A stretch of 64,000 nucleotides of DNA from Nitrosomonas sp. Nm166 (lineage in GTDB: Bacteria; Pseudomonadota; Gammaproteobacteria; Burkholderiales; Nitrosomonadaceae), in contig NZ_FONE01000003.1 of NCBI RefSeq assembly GCF_900112825.1, forward strand, positions 57,166-121,165, given 5' to 3'. The position numbers and the translations under genes are program-made. Position 1 is the first letter of the stretch, and each line of letters begins with the position of its first letter. Under the pieces are notes generated by a model. That model did not search any database, was not told the origin of the DNA, and worked only from the letters and a program-made list of their open reading frames with translations. Positions 28,159 through 37,666 of this stretch are shown here, piece by piece.

Positions 28159-29277
28159 ATGAATATCAGCAAAGGAAAAATAAAGGTTATGCATGTTATC
28201 AATGGAGAATTTTTCTCAGGTGCCGAACGAGTGCAAGATGTTCTGGCTCTGCGTTTACCAGACTATGGTTATGAAGTGGGTTTTGCCTGCGTGAAACCAG
28301 CCAAGTTTTCTGCATGCCGGAATTCCACCGTGTCATTGTTTGAGGTGCCTATGCAATCCAAATTTGATTTGGCGCCAGCCTGGGAAATTGCACGCATCGT
28401 GAAACAGGATGGTTATGCTTTGCTGCATACACATACTCCACGTGCCGCCTTAGTGGGACGAATGGCGGCTTGGCTGGCTGGTGTGCCAATGGTGCATCAC
28501 GTGCATAGTCCTACTACTCGTGATACAGAAAGTTCCTGGCGCAACTGGATGAACGCGATGATGGAGCGATTGAGTCTCATTGGTGTTGCGCAATTGATCC
28601 CCGTATCGCAAAGCCTTGAGGCTTATCTGAAGAAGCAGGGATGGTCGCAGGACCGAATTAAGATCGTAGCCAATGGGGTAGTAACGCCTGGTCCTTTGCC
28701 GAATCGAGTAGCGCCTGCTTCAGAATGGGTAATTGGCAGTGTAGCACTGTTTCGTCCACGTAAAGGTATGGAAGTGCTGATTCAGGCTTTGGCAAATCTA
28801 CACCACAAGGGACGGACTGTACGTCTGCGAGCAGTAGGTACCTTTGAAACTGTCGAGTATGAAAGCGCCATCAAAGAGATGGCTGCACGCTTGGGTATAG
28901 CAGATGCCATTGACTGGGTTGGTTTTGCTCAGGATGTAAATGCTGAGTTTGTTAAAATGGATGTATTAGTCTTACCCAGTCTTTTTGGTGAAGGTATGCC
29001 GATGGTAATCCTGGAAGCGATGGCGACAGGGGTACCGGTAGTGGCATCTGATGTAGAAGGTATTCCTGAGGTATTGGACCATGGACATACAGGTTTACTA
29101 ACAGCCGCAGGCGATGCAAGGCAATTGACTGCAATACTGGAAGATCTAATGAATAACAAATATGACTGGCAGGCCTTGCGAGAAAATGCCTATCAGATGC
29201 AAATCAATTGCTTTTCTGATCGTAGCATGGCTAAAGGGGTGGCGAAGGTGTATGAGGGGATATTGGATCATGTTTGA
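28159..29277 (+). CDS. Glycosyltransferase family 4 protein
   Basis: A 372-residue GT-B glycosyltransferase. The N-terminal acceptor domain begins VMHVINGEFFSGAERVQDV and holds LLHTHTPRAALVGRMAA. The C-terminal donor domain has EGMPMVILEAMATGVPVVASD with the EX7E-type glutamates and EGIPEVL. It uses a nucleotide sugar to add a residue to the lipid-linked repeat unit. The start codon lies 188 bases after the flippase. Its stop overlaps the start of the next gene by eight bases. The sugar is not predictable. Confidence 0.88.
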   Translation: MNISKGKIKVMHVINGEFFSGAERVQDVLALRLPDYGYEVGFACVKPAKFSACRNSTVSLFEVPMQSKFDLAPAWEIARIVKQDGYALLHTHTPRAALVGRMAAWLAGVPMVHHVHSPTTRDTESSWRNWMNAMMERLSLIGVAQLIPVSQSLEAYLKKQGWSQDRIKIVANGVVTPGPLPNRVAPASEWVIGSVALFRPRKGMEVLIQALANLHHKGRTVRLRAVGTFETVEYESAIKEMAARLGIADAIDWVGFAQDVNAEFVKMDVLVLPSLFGEGMPMVILEAMATGVPVVASDVEGIPEVLDHGHTGLLTAAGDARQLTAILEDLMNNKYDWQALRENAYQMQINCFSDRSMAKGVAKVYEGILDHV

Positions 29278-30028
29278 TCGAGTGAAAATATTTGGCATTG
29301 AGATTGATCGACTGACTATGAACCAAGCAGTTTCTCGATTATTGAGCTGGATTGACAAACAGGAATACCGGTGCCTGTATGTAGTGACACCCAACGTTGA
29401 TCATATAGTTAAGTTACAGAATAACGAAGACTTCCGCGCAGTCTATAAAGATGCAGAAATGGTGGTAGTCGATGGTAAGCCTGTTTTATTAGCTTCACGC
29501 TTGCTAAATAAATCTCTGCCGGAAACAGTGCCGGGCAGCGATTTATGCCCGGCACTGTTTGAAGCAGCTAGGACCAGAAGAAAACTACGGATATTTTTAC
29601 TGGGAGCAGCTGATGGTGTGGCTGATCGTGCAGCTACTGTAATTCAAAAGCGGTGGCCTTGGGTAGAGATTTGTGGAACGCATAGTCCACCCATGGGTTT
29701 TAGTGCTTTGTCACCTGCGAACGAGATAGTCTTGAAAAAAATAAACTCAGTTAAACCCGATGTGCTAGTGATAGGATTAGGAGCACCTAAACAGGAAATT
29801 TGGGTGCATGCCATGCGTGATCAATTGGATGTTAAAGTAGCCCTATGTGTGGGAGCTACTATCGATTTTCTCGCTGGTGAGAAAGCTCGTGCGCCACATT
29901 GGATTCGCAAGATAGGCTTGGAATGGCTTCATCGCGCATTGAGTGAACCCCGGCGGCTGCTGCCGCGATACATTCATGATGCGTGGGTATTTCCTCGGTT
30001 GGTGATTAGAGAATGGTTAAGTAAATGA
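29270..30028 (+). CDS. WecG/TagA/CpsF family glycosyltransferase
   Basis: A 252-residue GT26 enzyme. It shows the family pattern: VVTPNVDHIVKLQNNEDF near the N-terminus, AEMVVVDGKPVLLASRLL, then the PGSDLCPALF segment, a LLGAADGVADRA glycine motif, and DVLVIGLGAPKQEIWVH near the C-terminal half. Members add ManNAc-type residues to undecaprenyl-linked sugars. The start at ATG 29270 overlaps the upstream glycosyltransferase stop, and its own stop overlaps the next gene by four bases, so the three are translationally coupled. An upstream frame extension into the glycosyltransferase gene is not real. Confidence 0.88.
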   Translation: MFDRVKIFGIEIDRLTMNQAVSRLLSWIDKQEYRCLYVVTPNVDHIVKLQNNEDFRAVYKDAEMVVVDGKPVLLASRLLNKSLPETVPGSDLCPALFEAARTRRKLRIFLLGAADGVADRAATVIQKRWPWVEICGTHSPPMGFSALSPANEIVLKKINSVKPDVLVIGLGAPKQEIWVHAMRDQLDVKVALCVGATIDFLAGEKARAPHWIRKIGLEWLHRALSEPRRLLPRYIHDAWVFPRLVIREWLSK

Positions 30029-31008
30029 GCAAGATGGTAAAAAGTGTAGATTGTGAGTCAATCTTCGTAATGGGATTGCCACGGAGCGGATCTACTTTGA
30101 TATCCCGATTACTTAATAATTCACCTGATATTCTATCCGTCAATGACTTGTATTTTCTTCAGGCAGTGTTGGCAATGGATGCAACGAGTGGAGAATTGAG
30201 TCATTTACAAATCGTAGAACTCGTTGATTTATTACTTAATGTGATAAATGTACGGTCGAATGTCAATGAAGAATTTATAGGACAACTAAACATTACACCG
30301 GAATCCATTCAGAGAATTCGGCAGGAAGTGCTGAGTAGGCAGAAACACAAACGCTATGAATGGCATGATCTGATGAATGATCTGCTCAGTCTGGTGTCAG
30401 CAGACACCGGAAAGTCTCGCTGGGCTGACAAAACACCTCAAAATTTTTATCACTTTTATTTGCTGGCTGAACGCTTTCCAAAAGCGCGATTCATTTTCTT
30501 ATTTCGGGATCCACGATCAATTCTGGCATCATACAAATATGCAAGTGGAGAAGGGCATGATATCCGGCGTTATCATCCTGTTGTATATTCATTGTATTGG
30601 CGTTCGGCGGTTAGATTTTATCAAAGGGTTAAGGATCACCCGCGCGTTATAATGTTACGGTATGAAGACTTACTTTCGGATACGGTTAATATATGTGCCA
30701 AGTTGGGAGAGTTTCTTTGTACTGATATAAATCTTCCTGAATTGACTTCATTAGGACATAATTCATCCTTTTCCAAAGGAGATAGAAAGAGTATTACAAC
30801 TACGGAAAGTTGGATTTGTGAGCGTTTGTGCAGTTCCGAAATGAATGACTTGTGTTATGGAATTCAAAGTCACTACCCAAAAATTAGTGATGTGCCATAT
30901 CTATTGAAAGCAAGCTTGCAATTTTCTACCTTTCAAACCCTAAGAGCATTCAATGATAAGGAAGCCAGGAAGCGCATCATTACCTTTATTCGTGGTTTAG
31001 GCAGGTAG
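30025..31008 (+). CDS. Sulfotransferase family protein
   Basis: A 327-residue PAPS-dependent sulfotransferase. The 5'-phosphosulfate loop reads FVMGLPRSGSTLISRLL (residues ~12-28), and ARFIFLFRDPRSILASYK holds the 3'-phosphate-binding arginine and serine near residue 160. It overlaps the WecG-like gene by ATGA. It is the third sulfotransferase of the locus and the last EPS gene. With the other two it suggests that a sugar repeat is sulfated at more than one position, or that different substrates are used. Confidence 0.82.
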   Translation: MSKMVKSVDCESIFVMGLPRSGSTLISRLLNNSPDILSVNDLYFLQAVLAMDATSGELSHLQIVELVDLLLNVINVRSNVNEEFIGQLNITPESIQRIRQEVLSRQKHKRYEWHDLMNDLLSLVSADTGKSRWADKTPQNFYHFYLLAERFPKARFIFLFRDPRSILASYKYASGEGHDIRRYHPVVYSLYWRSAVRFYQRVKDHPRVIMLRYEDLLSDTVNICAKLGEFLCTDINLPELTSLGHNSSFSKGDRKSITTTESWICERLCSSEMNDLCYGIQSHYPKISDVPYLLKASLQFSTFQTLRAFNDKEARKRIITFIRGLGR

Positions 31009-31113
31009 TTTTTGGGATTCTGATTGAATTAATCTATGCATTGTACGTTTTGAGGATATTATGGTCGAAGCGACATGGTAATGGATTTAAAATTGACCCA
31101 TTCAGTTAAGTTT

Positions 31114-31172
31114 GAGCGTTACCGATTTGCTAGAAGAATTGAATCCTTAAATCAAACAAACGAGTAACGCTC
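31114..31172. repeat. Inverted repeat after the EPS locus
   Basis: GAGCGTTAC (31114-31122) and GTAACGCTC (31164-31172) are exact complements with a 41-base spacer. The second arm is followed by TCTCTATT on the plus strand. It lies between the last EPS gene and a convergent minus-strand gene. A bidirectional terminator with an unusually long loop is possible. Confidence 0.3.
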
Positions 31173-31254
31173 TCTCTATTACTGAGCCACAATCCAATCA
31201 TTAAACACAAAGCAGGACTGGATTATCCATGCCGTTGCCTTGCTCGCTCTACTC

Positions 31255-33360
31255 CTAATCATTGGGCGGAAGTGCTGCTGCTTCCTGGAACAGATCGCCC
31301 GAATTTGGACGGCAAGACTGCAATCCATTCGTACCACCAGTCGCCGGTATCGTAAATATCTGATCAGCTCCACTGTCGTCATGACCGTTGAACAGCTTGA
31401 TCGAAGGGTGATCAAAGGGCGCCTTATCACAGGCAACGCGGGGATCTGTGAGCGCCTTCATAAAGGCAACCAAATCATGTTTTTCACTATCAGTGAGGCC
31501 AAGCACCGTAATATCTGGATCGAGATTGCTGCCTTTGCGCTGATTAACCACTGGATCACTATTACCAAGCGGTCCTGTGCCCGAGGTATCGTTCAAATCA
31601 GTTGGCTGGTGATGGCCACGGCGATTGCCACCTCGGTTGTAGAAATCAACGACGCTTTCCAGTGTCGCGTAACTACCCGTATGAAAATACGGTGGGGTAA
31701 GCCCGATATTGCGTAGTGTCGGCGTTTTAAATGCACCGTCAACGGCCTGGCGCTCATTCGCCTTAACCAATGCAGCTAACTGATTTGCTGGGTTACAAGG
31801 ATCTTCGGCTAGGATCAGCACTTCGAAATTGCATAGATCAGTTCCAAAGTTATCAATTTTCTTGTTGCCAAGAAACTGACGGGTGAAAGATAGCGGATTG
31901 CCAAACGGGTCTTTGCCACCCAACCCGACATCTGCCACTGTTGGGACTACGCCAATGTTGTAGAAAGCATTGTCATAGACCGCAGGTTGGGAATTGCCTT
32001 CGGCCATCCGCATGCGTTCAATTCTACCTTCGTTTGCTTTGTTAAAGAGCGGTCCGGAATGACATGCGATACACTTTCCTTTTCCGACGAAGATTTCCTG
32101 ACCACGCCGTTCCGCATCGGAGAGTTGATCATTGTCAAATGGCGCATCATCGGACAACAGGGTCGACTCATACAGCATAATTGCAATACCCCAGAACATC
32201 GAGAAATTAATTTCCTCTTGCGTGAAGCCATTGGGATCTGCCTTGATGCTGCCGTTTTTGCGGGTAAATTTGCCCGAGGCACTCCACCATTTCGGATCAA
32301 ATGCTGCACGAATCTTCTGTGAGTAAGTACCTGAAATCGTACCGTTCGCGTTAAGCAATGGCCCTAATACGCTATCTTCGGTATGCACAGTTTGTAAAGC
32401 AAGTGGCTGTCGACTCAACAGTTTGCGCCCAAGCTTGGGAAAGGTTTTACCCGCGCACGACATTTCGAACGCCGATAAGGGTGGCCCTACTGCCTGAGAT
32501 GCCAGACTGGCATTTTTCAATTTTAGCTTGGTCGGCTTGACGCCCCGCTTATTCTTACTTTTTTCGAGCACAAATGCCGCCGGTGAGCGGTTTCCGAACG
32601 GATCGAAGCCGTTAAAAGTATTATTGGCCCGACCATCCCAGAAGTTGCGGAAATTGAAGACCGCATTGATTGTAGTTGGTGTGTGTCTTGGTTCGACCTT
32701 TCGATGAAAGAGAAAGGCAGCATCGAATTCCTGAGTACATACTTCGTCAAATGCATCGGTTGTACCGGGAAGTACTATTGCCTGCAAATTGACAAATTTG
32801 GAAGGCTTGACTCCCTGCGAACTGAATACGTCATTTGTGGTGAACAGGATTGCGGAGTCGCGATCGAGCGGATCTGCCAGTTGGTGAAAGGGGAAGTCAG
32901 CCAGATTCGGCAAATAGTTGGGTCCCGCATCAGATCCGCCTGCTGTGCGGCCAGCAGTGCCGGATGGAGATAGATCACGTGGATCGGTTGTATCATTGGG
33001 CACAGATGTGAGGCCTCCGAATGTTAAATCTCCACGGGAAAAACGCTGGTCAAGAACGCCAGGGCTATATTGATTTTTTAGACGCGTATCGGCACCTGCC
33101 GCAAAATGACATGATGCGCAAGCCTGCCCATCACTGCCTACTTGCTGATCCCAGAAAAGCATTTTGCCGAGAGCAATCGCTGCTTGCCTGTCAGTGACAA
33201 TACCTGTCAGATTCGGAAGTTTGGGGGTTACCCCTTTGAGACTACTCAGTGTGGGAGGGACCTCCTGTGCATGGATTGTATACGATATCAAAACTACAAA
33301 CACTAGAATGGCAATTTCCGCACATCTCTGTTTAATCTTCGCTTGAAAAGAACGTTTCAT
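31255..33360 (-). CDS. Large dihaem cytochrome c peroxidase/MauG-like protein
   Basis: A 701-residue exported protein. A signal peptide ends about residue 31 (TIHAQ). Two haem-binding sites are visible: CASCH at residues 81-85 and CIACH near residue 430. The GKMLFWDQQVGSDGQACASCH start, ERRGQEIFVGKGKCIACHSGPLFN around the second haem and AFKTPTLRNIGLTPPYFHTG are typical of the CcpA/MauG family. The spacing between the haems is about 350 residues, more than twice the family norm, so an insertion of ~200 residues is present (residues ~100-330). It may act in periplasmic peroxide reduction or substrate oxidation. A ribosome site GGGAGGAA precedes the start, directly after a small hairpin. Confidence 0.82.
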   Translation of the reverse strand: MKRSFQAKIKQRCAEIAILVFVVLISYTIHAQEVPPTLSSLKGVTPKLPNLTGIVTDRQAAIALGKMLFWDQQVGSDGQACASCHFAAGADTRLKNQYSPGVLDQRFSRGDLTFGGLTSVPNDTTDPRDLSPSGTAGRTAGGSDAGPNYLPNLADFPFHQLADPLDRDSAILFTTNDVFSSQGVKPSKFVNLQAIVLPGTTDAFDEVCTQEFDAAFLFHRKVEPRHTPTTINAVFNFRNFWDGRANNTFNGFDPFGNRSPAAFVLEKSKNKRGVKPTKLKLKNASLASQAVGPPLSAFEMSCAGKTFPKLGRKLLSRQPLALQTVHTEDSVLGPLLNANGTISGTYSQKIRAAFDPKWWSASGKFTRKNGSIKADPNGFTQEEINFSMFWGIAIMLYESTLLSDDAPFDNDQLSDAERRGQEIFVGKGKCIACHSGPLFNKANEGRIERMRMAEGNSQPAVYDNAFYNIGVVPTVADVGLGGKDPFGNPLSFTRQFLGNKKIDNFGTDLCNFEVLILAEDPCNPANQLAALVKANERQAVDGAFKTPTLRNIGLTPPYFHTGSYATLESVVDFYNRGGNRRGHHQPTDLNDTSGTGPLGNSDPVVNQRKGSNLDPDITVLGLTDSEKHDLVAFMKALTDPRVACDKAPFDHPSIKLFNGHDDSGADQIFTIPATGGTNGLQSCRPNSGDLFQEAAALPPND

Positions 33361-33373
33361 GTCAATATTCCTC

Positions 33374-33388
33374 CCTGATTTTATCAGG
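33374..33388 (-). promoter_or_regulatory. Hairpin just before the ribosome site of the dihaem protein
   Basis: A 6-bp perfect stem (CCTGAT/ATCAGG) with a three-base loop abuts the GGGAGGAA ribosome binding site on the minus strand; one arm's GG overlaps the site's first bases. It could affect translation. It is short and may be chance. Confidence 0.3.
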
Positions 33389-33485
33389 CTGCGGCTACAC
33401 TGCCGGTGGCTTTTATCGCATCTCGCTCCTATGTTGGAATTGAGTTTATTTCCTCACTATTAAGTTAGCGCAGGGGGAAGCCAGC

Positions 33486-33504
33486 CGTAGCTGCAGTTAC
33501 TGCC
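33486..33504 (+). repeat. Dispersed intergenic repeat, copy 2
   Basis: This matches bases 54-72 at 16 of 19 positions. It is part of the 420-base gap (33361-33781) between the dihaem protein and the glucan phosphorylase gene; other than the hairpin before the dihaem gene, no feature was recognised in that gap. Confidence 0.3.
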
Positions 33505-33781
33505 TTCAAATTACACGTGGTTGGATTAATAAAAACAACAAAGCAGATCGGTACTTGAAGCAATGCGGAAATGGCAGCTCATATCAATCCACTTTTGTCA
33601 AGCAATTATGTTATAGGGTAACAAACGGGTAGGTAATATTGCAAGCTCATCCATTCATTTTCATCCTGTTATACTTGACTTGCCTAGGTGTGTAATGAGC
33701 TTGAAATAACCTGTTAAGTAGCCCTTTCAGCGGTATTTAAAACTGGACTGGTTTTACATAAAGAAGCAAATATTGCTTCAT

Positions 33782-36337
33782 TCACAGCCATACCATTAAA
33801 CCCATTTCCAATGGGTGAGTCATCAGTGGGTGATAGGGATAAATTCGAATGAAATATTCTTGTTTGCCGCATAATTCCGGGGTCAGCTCAAGTTCGAACA
33901 GATGCTCATCCGAATCCTGGATTTCTGTGAATTCAAACTTGAAATGCTTGAAGTTGCATAAGTGGGTTGTCTTAAACTGACGACATATCAGTAGTTCAAT
34001 CACGACATCTTCCGGCGCCAGATTGTTCAGTCTGGCGGCCACTTTGAAATTCAGTGCTTCATTAAAGAAAATACGTTCATGAGGAACATCCAAGCGTCGG
34101 AGCGTGACCCCATGCCATGCATTTCTTATCCTGGCTTTCCATGTGGCAATATTTTTTGCATTAGCATACTCATTGTCTGCATAGAGCAAACTCTTATGGC
34201 TGGCGGGGCGATAAAATTTTTTAATGTATTCATCAAGCATACGCGTTGCGCTATAACGCGGCAGCAGTGACTTCATTGAATGTTTAGCCATTTTCACCCA
34301 TTCCGGTGAATAGCCGAGTTTGCCATAGTTGTAATACAGCGGAATGACCTGGTCTTGCAGGATTTCATACAGCGCCCGACTTTCTTCTTGGTCACGCAGT
34401 GTTGCGGCCATATCCTCCGGGCCTGGTTTAATTGCCCAGCCATTCTTGCCGTCGTAGCCTTCTCCCCACCAACCATCCAGTACGCTCAGGTTAATCGCGC
34501 CATTGATGCCTGCTTTCATACCCGATGTGCCACTAGCTTCGAGCGGATAAATGGGATTGTTAAGCCAGACATCGACACCGGCAACCAAGCGCCGGGCGAG
34601 CCGTAGATCGTAGCCTTCAACCAATAAAAGCCGTCCTTCAAATTCAGGCAGACGCGCAATTTGACTGATGTGCCGAATAACATCTTGTCCGGGAATATCA
34701 GCCGGATGTGCTTTGCCGGCAAAAATCAGCAGCACGGGACGTTCTTGATCAAGAATGATTTTCCGCAGCCAGTCGAGATTCTCGAATAACAGTGCAGCGC
34801 GTTTGTATGTTGCGAAGCGGCGTGCAAAACCCAAGGTCAGAATGCTGGGATTGATAGGATCAACAAACTTTAATAGCCGGTCCAGATGTGCTTCAGAACC
34901 ATGATTTCGGCTGTTTTGCTCAGTAATACGGGAGCGGATACCGTAAAATAGCTGCGATTTTAACGATTGCCGTACACTCCAGAACAAGTGATCCGGGATG
35001 TTATCAATACGTGACCAATATTCGGTATCGCACATCTTATTGCGCCATTCATGGCCGAGATAACGATCAAACAGGTCAGACCATTCCTGTGCCAGGAAGG
35101 TTGGCACATGGATGCCATTAGTAATATAGGTGATCGGATTTTCTTCCGGCTCGATTTGTGGCCATAAATCCTGGCAGATGTTTGCTGATACGCTTCGGTG
35201 TATTTTGCTGACGCCATTGTGCGTGCGTGAGCCGTGAATCGCTAGTGCAGTCATATTAAAATCAGGACTTCCAGGCACATGACCGAGCGCCATGAACTCT
35301 TCGGGCGTAATGTTGAGACTGCGGTAGAAGTCATCAAAATAGGTGCGCGTCATGTCCGCGCTGAAATAATCATGACCAGCCGGTACTGCGGTATGTGTAG
35401 TAAAAATCGTATTCACGGCCACAGCTTCCAGAGCGCTCGGAAAATCTAGCCCTTGCTGTACCAAATTGTGAATACGCTCGAGGATCATAAAAGCGGCATG
35501 ACCTTCGTTGATATGCCACACGGTAGGCCTAATACCCAGCGCTTGTAATGCACGCACTCCGCCCATGCCCAAAATAATTTCCTGTTCAATGCGCATGACT
35601 TTATCACCCCCGTAAAGGTTATGCGTGATATAGCGGTCTTGCGGAGAGTTTTCCGGTAAATCAGTATCTAGCAAATAAAGGACGACATGGCCAATTTTTG
35701 CCTGCCATATTTTTACGATGACATTGCGCCTGGGCAGGGCTACATCAATATGCAGGCTTGAACCGTCTGGATGCAATACCGGTGTGACTGGAAGATCTTC
35801 AAAATCCGCTACCGTATAGGTGACTTGTTGATTGCCCTGACTGTCAATGGCTTGGGAAAAATATCCCTGACGATAGAGCAGGCCTATGGCGACGAATGGA
35901 AGATGTAAATCACTGGCTGCCTTGCAATGATCTCCAGCGAGAATGCCCAGACCGCCGGAATAAATGGGCAGGCTTTCATGAAAGCCGAATTCGAAACAAA
36001 AATAGGCAACCTGATCTTGTGCACCTAAACCTTCGGTATTGTTTTGAGCTGATGACTCGTCATGATACGAATCATAAGTCGATAGAATACTATTGTAAGT
36101 GGCAAGAAAAACCCGATCTTCTGTCGCTTTCAACAACGTTGATTCATCCACACGTTTGAGAAATGCCTTCGGATTATGTCCTACCGCCTCCCACAAGTGC
36201 GGATCAAGCCGCGAAAAAAGCATGCGTGTCGCACGATCCCAGCTATACCACAGATTATTAGCCAGTTCCTGCAGGCGTTTGAGACGTGGCGGTATTTTAG
36301 GATTGACAGTAATGGTGAAAGCAGTTCGCGGCAACAT
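33782..36337 (-). CDS. glgP: Alpha-glucan (glycogen/starch) phosphorylase
   Basis: An 851-residue phosphorylase of the shorter bacterial/archaeal alpha-glucan type, with the DUF3417-like N-terminus (LANNLWYSWDRATRMLFSRLDP). It releases glucose-1-phosphate from the ends of alpha-1,4-glucans using pyridoxal phosphate. The sequence EASGTSGMKAGINGAINLS contains the lysine that holds PLP, and TLGFARRFATYKRAALLF has conserved phosphate- and glucan-binding residues. It lies 93 bases downstream of the glucokinase gene, on the same strand. Together they move storage glucan to glucose-6-phosphate; glycogen synthesis genes are not in the window. Confidence 0.92.
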   Translation of the reverse strand: MLPRTAFTITVNPKIPPRLKRLQELANNLWYSWDRATRMLFSRLDPHLWEAVGHNPKAFLKRVDESTLLKATEDRVFLATYNSILSTYDSYHDESSAQNNTEGLGAQDQVAYFCFEFGFHESLPIYSGGLGILAGDHCKAASDLHLPFVAIGLLYRQGYFSQAIDSQGNQQVTYTVADFEDLPVTPVLHPDGSSLHIDVALPRRNVIVKIWQAKIGHVVLYLLDTDLPENSPQDRYITHNLYGGDKVMRIEQEIILGMGGVRALQALGIRPTVWHINEGHAAFMILERIHNLVQQGLDFPSALEAVAVNTIFTTHTAVPAGHDYFSADMTRTYFDDFYRSLNITPEEFMALGHVPGSPDFNMTALAIHGSRTHNGVSKIHRSVSANICQDLWPQIEPEENPITYITNGIHVPTFLAQEWSDLFDRYLGHEWRNKMCDTEYWSRIDNIPDHLFWSVRQSLKSQLFYGIRSRITEQNSRNHGSEAHLDRLLKFVDPINPSILTLGFARRFATYKRAALLFENLDWLRKIILDQERPVLLIFAGKAHPADIPGQDVIRHISQIARLPEFEGRLLLVEGYDLRLARRLVAGVDVWLNNPIYPLEASGTSGMKAGINGAINLSVLDGWWGEGYDGKNGWAIKPGPEDMAATLRDQEESRALYEILQDQVIPLYYNYGKLGYSPEWVKMAKHSMKSLLPRYSATRMLDEYIKKFYRPASHKSLLYADNEYANAKNIATWKARIRNAWHGVTLRRLDVPHERIFFNEALNFKVAARLNNLAPEDVVIELLICRQFKTTHLCNFKHFKFEFTEIQDSDEHLFELELTPELCGKQEYFIRIYPYHPLMTHPLEMGLMVWL

Positions 36338-36430
36338 GATGGGCTCCTTAATGAAAATTATCTTTTTTTATAGGATTAGTTGATTCATTGCGTTGAAGAA
36401 CGGGAATTTAAACTTGAAACTGTTCGAATT

Positions 36431-37525
36431 TTAATTCTGACTATTCGTTGTTTTTAATAGATGATGTGCTTCGTGTTTAGCACCGAGCAAACTGATTTCA
36501 GTGTTAGTAATCACGTGCACGGGGATCTCATTCATTAACGCGGAAAACCGTCCTTTGTCTCGGAATGCACGCATGAAACCGCCCGATTTGAGTATATTGA
36601 TAATCTTGGGCGCAATGCCGCCTGCAATGTATACGCCTCCACGACACAATCCGGCCAGCGCCAGGTTACCAGCATAAGCACCGTAGATTTCAGCAAATAA
36701 ATTGAGCGATTTGATGGCGATCGGGTGTCGGTGTGTTTGTGCAAGCGTCGTTATCGTGGCGCCGCTGTCTTCTTTCAGATGGGTTGCTGTCAAACCGGAG
36801 GAGGTTATCTGATGCATTTGCAGAAAATTAAAAATATTCGTTAATCCCGAGCCGGATAACAAGCGTTCCACAGAAACATGGCCAAATTTATCGTGTAGCG
36901 TTTCGAACAAACTGACCTGCAATTTGTTGGTCGGCGCGAAGTCTATGTGACCCGCTTCAGTTGATAAGGCGAAATAGCGGCCTTCTAGCCAAGGAAGCCA
37001 TGCCACACCCATTCCCGTGCCTGCGCCCAGAACGACCCGCATTGCATGCGCATGGGTTTGCCCAGTTTGCAATGTAACCAGATCGCCTAGTGACAGATCT
37101 TCGACAGCTAATGCAGCCCCTTCAAAATCATTGATAAGCTTAACATTGGGAATAGAAAATTCATCAGTAATTGCAGCGCTACTGATTTGCCAGAGCAAAT
37201 TGGTCAATGTAACCTGCTGTGCGACGATGGGTCCTGCGACTGCAAAGCATGCTGCAACTGGAGGATGTGCTACTGCGCTTCGGTTCAGAAAATCTCTCAG
37301 CAGATCAGCAAAATTTATGAATGTCTGACTATCATAGCGCTGTTCGAATAGCTGATAAACTACACCATCCTTCACTTCGGCCAGCTGTAGAATGGTTTTG
37401 GTACCTCCAATATCACCGTAAATAATTTTTCTGTTCAATGGCTTACCAATTAAAATATTGATCGAAGAGCCTGCCTGAGAGCGAGTGAGTACTAGCCCAA
37501 ACAGATCGATAGTATACATGGCCAC
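36431..37525 (-). CDS. glk: Glucokinase
   Basis: A 364-residue ATP-dependent glucokinase of the Glk family. The phosphate-binding motif is YGDIGGTKTILQL (residues ~36-48). VLGAGTGMGVAWL, STEAGHIDF and GGVYIAGGIAPKI follow in the family's order. It phosphorylates free glucose made by glucan breakdown. The N-terminus is about 30 residues longer than usual. A TTG codon at 37435 would give MNRKIIYGDIGG, a more typical start, so the true protein may be about 334 residues. The first gene of a glk-glgP pair. Confidence 0.88.
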   Translation of the reverse strand: MAMYTIDLFGLVLTRSQAGSSINILIGKPLNRKIIYGDIGGTKTILQLAEVKDGVVYQLFEQRYDSQTFINFADLLRDFLNRSAVAHPPVAACFAVAGPIVAQQVTLTNLLWQISSAAITDEFSIPNVKLINDFEGAALAVEDLSLGDLVTLQTGQTHAHAMRVVLGAGTGMGVAWLPWLEGRYFALSTEAGHIDFAPTNKLQVSLFETLHDKFGHVSVERLLSGSGLTNIFNFLQMHQITSSGLTATHLKEDSGATITTLAQTHRHPIAIKSLNLFAEIYGAYAGNLALAGLCRGGVYIAGGIAPKIINILKSGGFMRAFRDKGRFSALMNEIPVHVITNTEISLLGAKHEAHHLLKTTNSQN

Positions 37526-37666
37526 ACATGTTTTTATCAGGTTTGCTGCGGTTTGACATACAATCGGTCATTCAGTACATTTTTTAGAAATAGGAAAGAA
37601 TGAGTTTTAATACCAATCCATACTGAATACTGTAATCGATAATCCTTAAGTTTTATTGAATTCATT

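Noticed and set aside
29162..29269. Longer start for the WecG-like gene
   Set aside because: It would overlap the upstream glycosyltransferase by over 100 bases; the ATG at 29270 gives the family's usual N-terminus.
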